From Deinococcus sp. (GTDB lineage Bacteria; Deinococcota; Deinococci; Deinococcales; Deinococcaceae): a stretch of DNA of 13,700 nt. Made by a program: the position numbers and the translations under genes. Positions 9,336 to 13,700 of the stretch are shown here, piece after piece. The stretch is from positions 1 through 13,700 of the forward strand of contig NZ_JAGLBG010000071.1 in the NCBI RefSeq assembly GCF_018260405.1, read 5' to 3'. The first letter of the stretch is position 1; every line of letters starts with the position of its first letter. Under the pieces are notes generated by a model, which saw only the letters and a program-made list of their open reading frames with translations, was not told the origin of the DNA and made no database searches.

Positions 9336-10435
9336 CGAATGTCCCCCCGGCGTTCCAGGGCTTCCAGAATCGCTGCCGCCACCCGCGCCGCCGAATCGGG
9401 ATGGCCCACGCGGGCGGCATTGCGCCTCATTTCAGCGTGGGTTTCGGGCGCAAGGGCATAGCGCACTGCTGGGCGCACGTCCTGCAGCTTTCTGGCCCAG
9501 ATTCCGGCTCCCTGGCGCTCAATAAACGCGGCGTTACCTTCCTCATGGCCCGGAATAGGTTCGTAAATCACCAGCGGCACGCCCAGCGCCGTCGCCTCGG
9601 CCACCGTCAGGCCGCCCGCCTTGCCCACCACCAGGTCGGAGGCGGCCAGCAGCTCGGGAAAATCCGCCGTGAAGCCGATGTGGTGCAGGGTCGCGCCCCC
9701 CAGTTGCTCCACGCCACTGCTTTTGGCTCCGGCCAGAATCAGTACCTGCACCCGCTGACCCAGGTTGCTAAGCACGTCTAGCAGGGGCCGCAGCGCCCGG
9801 TAACTGCCCGTCCCGCCGCCCGACACCAGAACCAAAGGAAGGTCCGTTTTCAGACCAAAACGCTGCCGCAGGGCCGCCTTATCCGCTCCGACCAGCGGGG
9901 CAAAGCGGGTGGAGATGGGAATGCCAGTCACCACGACCTTTTCGGGAGCCAGCCCCCGCGCCAGCAGCTCGGCTCGGGTGTCGTCGCTGGCAACCATAAT
10001 CAGGTCGGCTTCGGGGCGTACCCAGTGAAAATGCGCGGCGTAATCGGTGACGATCATCGCATTCAAAAACGGCGCGGCCCCGTGCTGGCGGGCACTTCCG
10101 GCCACCGCCGCTGGTGCCCAGTAGGTGCTGACGACCACCTGCGGCTTCAGTTCGGCCAGGTCGCGCTGAAACTGGCCCAGGCCAATCCAGGTAAAAGCCC
10201 GGCTAATGAAATTGACCGGGTGGTCCAGATCGGTAAAGCGGTAAAAGGCACGGTAGAGCCAGGGCGCGTACTTTAGTTCAAAGTGGTAGAGGTCAACCGT
10301 AAGAAAGCGTTCGGGGGCGTGCAGATAGTCCACCGAGTCCTTATGGTGGCTGGTCACAGTGACGCCGCGCCGTGCCAGGGCCTCTTCCAGCGCCGTCTGC
10401 GCCTGGTCGTGCCCCAGCCCCAGCGACACCGACAT
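9332..10435 (-). CDS. MGDG-synthase/UgtP-like lipid glycosyltransferase (GT28 type)
   Basis: A 367-aa GT-B glycosyltransferase that would add a sugar from a nucleotide donor to a lipid such as diacylglycerol at the inner membrane face. Evidence: SVSLGLGHDQA (2-12, the N-terminal Gly-His loop); VTDYAAHFHW (129-138); the VVVTGIPISTRF block (167-178); LVSGGGTGSYR (203-213); and HIGFTADFPELLAASDLVVGKAGGLTVAEA (252-281) with EPIPGHEEGNA (292-302), the donor-binding region. The frame opens earlier (10525), but that part is low-complexity and lies inside the permease gene, so the ATG at 10435 is chosen; a GGTGAG lies about 12 nt upstream. Starting at ATG trims the first strand slightly, so a CTG two codons upstream is an alternative. 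It lies 32 nt after the permease and overlaps the deacetylase by four bases. Confidence 0.88.
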   Translation of the reverse strand: MSVSLGLGHDQAQTALEEALARRGVTVTSHHKDSVDYLHAPERFLTVDLYHFELKYAPWLYRAFYRFTDLDHPVNFISRAFTWIGLGQFQRDLAELKPQVVVSTYWAPAAVAGSARQHGAAPFLNAMIVTDYAAHFHWVRPEADLIMVASDDTRAELLARGLAPEKVVVTGIPISTRFAPLVGADKAALRQRFGLKTDLPLVLVSGGGTGSYRALRPLLDVLSNLGQRVQVLILAGAKSSGVEQLGGATLHHIGFTADFPELLAASDLVVGKAGGLTVAEATALGVPLVIYEPIPGHEEGNAAFIERQGAGIWARKLQDVRPAVRYALAPETHAEMRRNAARVGHPDSAARVAAAILEALERRGDIR

Positions 10436-10467
10436 GAACAGGGCGCTCAGCTCACCGGGCAGGCGAC

Positions 10468-11613
10468 CTACGCCCGGCGCAGCAGCCACAGCCCCCCCAC
10501 CGCGAACACGATATTCGCCAGCCAAATGCCCAATTCGGGAATCCCGACCAACACGTTCGCCAGCGTCAACCCCACCGAGAACAGCAGGTAATACGCCACC
10601 GCGATCATCAGCGCGATGCCCAGGCTAACGCCCAGCGTGCGGCCAAAGCGCAGGGCAAAAGGCAGCGCCGCCAGAATCAGCACCAGATTGGCGAAGGGCA
10701 GCGCCAGCTTGCGGTTGAGGCTCAGGCGGGCGGCGTAGCGGTCGGCCTGCTTGACCCCCGGCGCAGTCAGTCTGGTTATCAGTTCGGGCCAGCCCTCGGC
10801 ATCGGCCCCAATCGCGTCGGCGTACTTAGCCAGCGTTTGCTTGCGGCTTAAGCCCGTGTCCACGTTCAGCGCGTCGGTGGTCTTTTCAGGCATGACCACG
10901 TTCGGAAACACCGCCTGCACCGCCGTGCGAAAGGCCACCGGGTCGTTCTCCGGCACCTCCGAGAGTTTCGCCGCTGCCGCGTAGTCCACGGTGTAGACAC
11001 TGTACCCCGTGAGTGCCAGTTGATTGTTTTCAAATGTCCCCTGGTCGGCAAAAATCAGCGTGCCGCGCCGGGGGTTGTCGGGCTGCCATTTTTCCACCCG
11101 CACGCCCTGCATCTGGCGGGTCTTAGAGTCGTAGCCCTGCATCGCGAGGCTGAGGTTGCCGCCCAGATCGACGGTTTGGCCCACCAGTTGCGACAGCCCC
11201 GCGCCAGTCAGGGCGTCCCAGTACAACCCGCGCGTTTCCACGTTGGCCTTCGGCGCAATCCAGAGGCTCAGGAACGCCGAGAGCGCCGTGACCAGCAGCC
11301 CAATCACCAGCGCCGGACGGGTCATGCGGCCCAGGCTGATGCCCCCGGTCTGCACAGCGACCAGTTCGCGCTCGGTAGACATGCGGCCAAACGCCACCAC
11401 GGTCATCAGCACCACGGCCATCGGCAGCACCTTGACCAGCGTGTCAGGCATCTGGTAAGCAATCCATTTGCCGGTGAGCAAGGGCGGCACGCCTGAGAGC
11501 CACTGACTGGAGATAAAGAAATAGCCAAAGGACAAGACGGCCGTGAACAGCAGCGTTCCGGCCAGCAGCGGCGGGATGAGTTCGGCGGTGACGTAGCGGG
11601 TTAAGCGGGTCAA
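10468..11613 (-). CDS. LptF/LptG (YjgP/YjgQ) family permease
   Basis: A 381-aa integral membrane protein with the family's layout: three N-terminal transmembrane helices (about 12-33, 58-76, 100-120), a periplasmic beta-jellyroll region (about 121-295) and three C-terminal helices (about 303-321, 328-347, 360-378). Between helices 2 and 3 lies the family's cytoplasmic segment STERELVAVQTGGISLGRM (79-97). In Gram-negatives LptF and LptG with LptB2 extract lipopolysaccharide from the inner membrane. Deinococcus lacks classical LPS, so here another envelope lipid, perhaps the glycolipid made by the next gene, is a reasonable cargo (inference). The start is TTG at 11613, supported by GGAGG (11620-11624) 6 nt upstream. 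No second LptF/G paralogue or LptB is in the window. Confidence 0.9.
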   Translation of the reverse strand: MTRLTRYVTAELIPPLLAGTLLFTAVLSFGYFFISSQWLSGVPPLLTGKWIAYQMPDTLVKVLPMAVVLMTVVAFGRMSTERELVAVQTGGISLGRMTRPALVIGLLVTALSAFLSLWIAPKANVETRGLYWDALTGAGLSQLVGQTVDLGGNLSLAMQGYDSKTRQMQGVRVEKWQPDNPRRGTLIFADQGTFENNQLALTGYSVYTVDYAAAAKLSEVPENDPVAFRTAVQAVFPNVVMPEKTTDALNVDTGLSRKQTLAKYADAIGADAEGWPELITRLTAPGVKQADRYAARLSLNRKLALPFANLVLILAALPFALRFGRTLGVSLGIALMIAVAYYLLFSVGLTLANVLVGIPELGIWLANIVFAVGGLWLLRRA

Positions 11614-11619
11614 GGTGCG

Positions 11620-11624
11620 CCTCC
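11620..11624 (-). promoter_or_regulatory. Ribosome binding site that sets a TTG start (permease)
   Basis: GGAGG on the minus strand, 6 nt upstream of TTG at 11613. The same arrangement (GGAGG, 6 nt, TTG) occurs at mreB. Confidence 0.75.
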
Positions 11625-11633
11625 GGCGCTGTG

Positions 11634-11661
11634 AGTGGGAAGTGGGAAGTGGGGAGCGGGA
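11634..11661 (+). repeat. Four 7-bp tandem units forming a G-quadruplex motif
   Basis: AGTGGGA, AGTGGGA, AGTGGGG, AGCGGGA in direct succession. The G-runs read G3-N4-G3-N4-G4-N3-G3, a textbook four-tract quadruplex pattern on the plus strand. That strand is the template for the minus-strand permease operon, 20 bp upstream of its TTG start. Confidence 0.75.
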
Positions 11662-11690
11662 AAACCCTCAGGGGCCACACCACTGACCAC

Positions 11691-11737
11691 TAAGTCCTTG
11701 CCGCGTGATGACGCACGCTCTACCCGGCAGAGACTTA
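11691..11737. repeat. Nested hairpin between near-identical 11-bp direct repeats
   Basis: TAAGTCCTTGCCG (11691-11703) pairs with CGGCAGAGACTTA (11725-11737) at 11 of 13 positions. An inner GCGTG/CACGC stem (11703-11707, 11714-11718) lies inside. The structure is flanked by CCACTGACCAC (11680-11690) and CCACTGTCCAC (11739-11749), identical at 10 of 11 bases. It sits directly after the fabZ stop. No T-tract follows on either strand, so it is not a standard terminator, though it could stabilise or attenuate the transcript. Its right part (11707-11737) recurs at 13473-13503. Confidence 0.6.
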
Positions 11738-11749
11738 ACCACTGTCCAC

Positions 11750-12199
11750 TCACTGTTTTGCCACCGCGAACAGAATCTGCATCTCCGCCGCCACCTGCCC
11801 GTCTACCTCGGCGCGGCAGGTCGTTTTGCCCAGGCCCCGGCGCAGGAATTCCAGCTTGGCGTATAGGTGCAGCTGGTCGCCGGGAATCACCTTGCGCTTG
11901 AAGCGTGCGCCCTCGATTCCGGCCAGATACCCGATTTGCCCCGGTTCCATCTGCCCATGCAGGCAGAACATACTGGCCTGCGCCAGCGCCTCGGTAATCA
12001 GCACGCCGGGCATCACGGGTTCCTGCGGAAAGTGACCCACGAAAAAAGGCTCTCCGATAGTCACATTTTTGAGGGCGTGAACCTCACCGTTTTCGGTGCT
12101 TAGCACGCGGTCGACCAGAATGAAGGGAAAGCGGTGTGGCAGCGCCCTGAGCACGTCCTGAATGAGCAGAGGGGCAACGGGGGCAGAGTCGGCAGTCAT
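11750..12199 (-). CDS. fabZ: (3R)-hydroxyacyl-ACP dehydratase
   Basis: A 149-aa hot-dog-fold dehydratase that removes water from 3-hydroxyacyl-ACP in the fatty-acid elongation cycle. The signature is plain: PHRFPFILVDRV (21-32), GHFPQEPVMPGVLITEALAQ (55-74) with catalytic H56 and E70, then GIEGARFKRKVIPGDQL. Length is usual for FabZ. ATG at 12199 follows TAGACT by 7 nt, with a TTGACG further up, giving a leaderless start without Shine-Dalgarno. It lies between mreB (81 bp upstream) and the permease operon, all on the same strand. In many bacteria fabZ sits with lipid A genes; here the partners are a permease and a lipid glycosyltransferase instead. Confidence 0.96.
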   Translation of the reverse strand: MTADSAPVAPLLIQDVLRALPHRFPFILVDRVLSTENGEVHALKNVTIGEPFFVGHFPQEPVMPGVLITEALAQASMFCLHGQMEPGQIGYLAGIEGARFKRKVIPGDQLHLYAKLEFLRRGLGKTTCRAEVDGQVAAEMQILFAVAKQ

Positions 12200-12206
12200 A
12201 GCAGGC

Positions 12207-12234
12207 AGTCTACGGGGCTAAGGTGAGGCGTCAA
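12207..12234 (-). promoter_or_regulatory. fabZ promoter, leaderless
   Basis: On the minus strand TTGACG (12234-12229), a 16-bp spacer and TAGACT (12212-12207) end 7 nt before the fabZ ATG. This is the best -35/-10 pair in the window. It lets fabZ, and possibly the downstream operon, be expressed independently of mreB. Confidence 0.7.
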
Positions 12235-12280
12235 CCGCCGCGCCGGGCCAGTGAAGCTAGGTGGGCGGGACGCTGCCATC

Positions 12281-13339
12281 TCAGCGGCGCAGATAGCTGT
12301 CGCTGCACACCAGACTGTCGCCCAGCTCGGGAATCATGTCGAGTGCCATGCCCGTGCCGATAGCCACGGTTTCAACGGTATGTTCGGGCACGGTAACCGG
12401 AATGCCGGTGCTCTGGCGCATCAGTTCGTCGAAGTTACGCAGCAGGCTGCCGCCCCCGGTCATCACGATGCCCCGGTCTACGATGTCGCCGACCAGTTCA
12501 GGCGGGGTAATTTCCAGCACGCGCCTGGTCGCCTCGATGATCTTGCCGACCGGTTCGAGCAGCGCCTCGACAATGTTGGAGGTGTTCAGGGTGATGCTGC
12601 GCGGCAGACCGGTTTGCAGGTCGCGCCCGCGAATCTCGGCTATCACGTTTTCGGCCTCATCGAACACGATGGCGGCTCCCAGCTTCATCTTGATTTCCTC
12701 GGCGGTGCGCTCACCGATCAACACGCGGTGTTTACGCCGCACGTAGCGCATGATGCTCTCGTCGAACTCGTCGCCCGCCACCCGCACCGACTCGCTGACC
12801 ACAATGCCGCCCAGCGAGATCACGGCGATGTCGGTGCTGCCGCCGCCAATGTCCACCACCATGCTTCCCAGTGGCTCCAGCACGTTGAGGCCCGCGCCGA
12901 TGGCGGCGGCGAGCGGTTCCTCAATCAGGTAGGCGCGGCGCGCCCCAGCGTTCAGGGCGGCGCGGGCCACGGCGCGTTTTTCCACGTCGCTGGTGTTGCT
13001 GGGCACCCCGATCATCATCTGGGGTTTGAACCCCCCCAGACTCATGAAGCGGCTGCCGCTGCCCTGGCCCTTGTGAATTTTTTGCAGGAACATGCTGATC
13101 ATTTTCTCGGTCAGGTTCTCATCGGCAATCACGCCGTCGCGTACCGGGCGCACCACCACGATGCCCGCAGGCGTGCGACCGAGCATCCGGTACGCCTCCT
13201 CTCCGACCGCCTTGACCTGTCTGGTGTCACGGGTCATGGCGATAACGCTCGGTTCCTTAAGAACCAGGCCACGGCTCTTGGTGTAAATGAGGAAAGTCGC
13301 CGTTCCCAAATCGATGCCGATATCTTCTGCCAGCCTCAA
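12281..13339 (-). CDS. mreB: Rod-shape-determining actin homologue MreB
   Basis: A 352-aa bacterial actin that forms membrane-bound filaments guiding lateral wall synthesis. Nucleotide-binding blocks are visible: phosphate 1 DIGIDLGTATFLIY (6-19), phosphate 2 DIGGGSTDIAVIS (163-175) and adenosine TGGGSLLRNFDEL (294-306), plus IGVPSNTSDVEKRAV (110-124) and YLIEEPLAAAIGAGL (137-151). The frame opens at 13489, but those 50 residues are unlike MreB. The TTG at 13339 is chosen because GGAGG (13346-13350) lies 6 nt upstream and the protein then begins MRLAEDIGIDLG, as the family does. The IHKGQGSGSRFMSLGGFKPQ region (88-107) looks slightly longer than usual. No mreC or mreD follows; fabZ does. Confidence 0.95.
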   Translation of the reverse strand: MRLAEDIGIDLGTATFLIYTKSRGLVLKEPSVIAMTRDTRQVKAVGEEAYRMLGRTPAGIVVVRPVRDGVIADENLTEKMISMFLQKIHKGQGSGSRFMSLGGFKPQMMIGVPSNTSDVEKRAVARAALNAGARRAYLIEEPLAAAIGAGLNVLEPLGSMVVDIGGGSTDIAVISLGGIVVSESVRVAGDEFDESIMRYVRRKHRVLIGERTAEEIKMKLGAAIVFDEAENVIAEIRGRDLQTGLPRSITLNTSNIVEALLEPVGKIIEATRRVLEITPPELVGDIVDRGIVMTGGGSLLRNFDELMRQSTGIPVTVPEHTVETVAIGTGMALDMIPELGDSLVCSDSYLRR

Positions 13340-13500
13340 AATCGTCCTCCGAACAAAACAGGGCAATCGTAGCATGGCCCTCAATGCCGTAGAATCCACC
13401 GAAAGTAAGAGGACTTCAAGAGACCTCCCGGTGAACATCGCAGCGAGGTCAGTCCAAGAGCCTGCTTGGGCCGATGACGCACCTATCACCCGGCAGCTCC
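13340..13500. other. Upstream region of mreB with divergent signals and a structured segment
   Basis: Besides the mreB leader, the plus strand has TAGAAT (13390-13395). It is followed by a segment able to fold: GGACT (13411-13415) and GACCTC (13422-13427) pair with GAGGTCAGTCC (13445-13455) around a 6-nt bulge, and CCAAG/CTTGG (13454-13458, 13465-13469) forms a second hairpin. AGTAA, AGAGA and CGGTGAA occur in an order reminiscent of T-box stem I, but no T-box/antiterminator sequence (GGTGG..CCGC) follows before repeat copy 3. No ORF is supported. It may be a broken or unknown leader RNA. Confidence 0.3.
13346..13350 (-). promoter_or_regulatory. Ribosome binding site that sets the mreB TTG start
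   Basis: GGAGG on the minus strand, 6 nt before TTG at 13339. It excludes the longer frame as the main start. A weak upstream promoter (TACGAT at about 13366-13371, TTCTAC 17 bp further) is possible. Confidence 0.75.
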
Positions 13501-13641
13501 TTAGAGCAGTTCTGCGAATGATGGGCAGGTTAGAAAAACGCCGCTGCCCCCTTCATTCTACGTCCTGCTCTTTCTTGTTCACCCGTTGCATTTTGCAAAA
13601 AGATGGTCAAAAAAGCACCATCTTTTTGCAAAATGCTCTAA
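13501..13641 (+). repeat. 141-bp intergenic repeat, copy 3 (MITE/SNR-like), intact ends
   Basis: The best-preserved copy, with perfect 8-bp terminal inverted repeats TTAGAGCA (13501-13508) and TGCTCTAA (13634-13641). Its right half holds a perfect 20-bp inverted repeat (13588-13607 and 13617-13636, 9-nt loop). Within this, AGATGGT/ACCATCT is flanked by A5 and T5, so it could stop transcription in both directions. No target duplication is obvious. It lies about 160 bp upstream of the mreB start, forward-oriented. Confidence 0.88.
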
Positions 13642-13700
13642 GAGGCTGTCTGAGGCCCATATCGTCGGAGTATCCATGCTGCCCTCTTCATCAGGCGCAC
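13642..13700 (+). other. Possible IS terminal end at the right window edge (partial)
   Basis: It begins GAGGCTGTCTGAGGCCC, identical to the minus-strand flank of copy 1 at 69-53, then diverges. An ATG frame (MLPSSSGA) opens near the edge but is too short to assess. Either a mobile element starts here or the repeat has a longer variant that includes these 17 bases. Confidence 0.22.

Noticed and set aside
9332..10525. Longer 397-aa version of the glycosyltransferase
   Set aside because: The extra 30 residues are Gly/Ala-rich, overlap the end of the permease gene, and precede the normal first strand of the GT-B fold.
12251..13372. A 373-aa plus-strand frame opposite mreB
   Set aside because: His/Ala-rich antisense shadow; MreB nucleotide-binding motifs are on the minus strand.
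13340..13489. 50-residue N-terminal extension of MreB
   Set aside because: The extension does not resemble MreB, and a GGAGG site 6 nt before TTG 13339 gives a family-like N-terminus.
13402..13500. tRNA gene or classical riboswitch upstream of mreB
   Set aside because: No cloverleaf, TTCGAATC-type T-loop or known aptamer core could be traced; only generic hairpins and partial T-box-like words remain.

Overview
The window looks like chromosomal DNA from a Deinococcus-type bacterium. It is GC-rich, encodes a Taq/Deinococcus-like DNA polymerase I without proofreading residues, and several genes carry a TAnnnT -10 box 6-7 nt before the start codon with no ribosome binding site, the leaderless arrangement common in Deinococcus. 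Short non-coding repeats lie between genes. The mreB gene hints at a rod-shaped rather than coccoid species; that is inference.

Layout. 1-210: a 141-bp inverted-end repeat (copy 1), with a possible IS end outside it. 207-2984 (-): polA. 2985-3398: a leaderless polA promoter, repeat copy 2 and a terminator for the next gene. 3399-3947 (-): a small exported DUF11-like protein. 4051-5091 (+): branched-chain aminotransferase ilvE. 5371-6546 (-): three overlapping genes (two unknown, one DJ-1/PfpI-like without its cysteine). 6672-7094 (+): a stand-alone JAMM metalloprotease. 7095-7341: an intergenic region with two kinds of short repeat. 7342-11613 (-): a four-gene envelope operon (LptF/LptG-type permease, MGDG-synthase-like glycosyltransferase, polysaccharide deacetylase with a YkoP-like tail, SAM methyltransferase) joined by 4-nt overlaps. 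11750-12199 (-): fabZ with a good leaderless promoter. 12281-13339 (-): mreB from a TTG start. 13340-13700: divergent promoters, a structured segment, and repeat copy 3 running into another possible IS end.

How it fits together. From mreB down to the methyltransferase the minus strand is an envelope block: cell-shape actin, fatty-acid elongation, a lipid-transport permease, a lipid glycosyltransferase and a deacetylase. The most plausible reading is making or modifying a glycolipid or surface glycan and moving it out of the inner membrane.

The least ordinary part is the non-coding DNA. Three 141-bp repeats of identical length share 8-bp terminal inverted repeats. Two bracket polA in opposite orientation, one of them supplying the polA stop codon. 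The outermost two form a 37-bp perfect inverted repeat spanning nearly the whole window. A separate 31-bp motif is shared by the fabZ-lptF and mreB-upstream gaps. No complete transposase, CRISPR array, tRNA or rRNA was seen.
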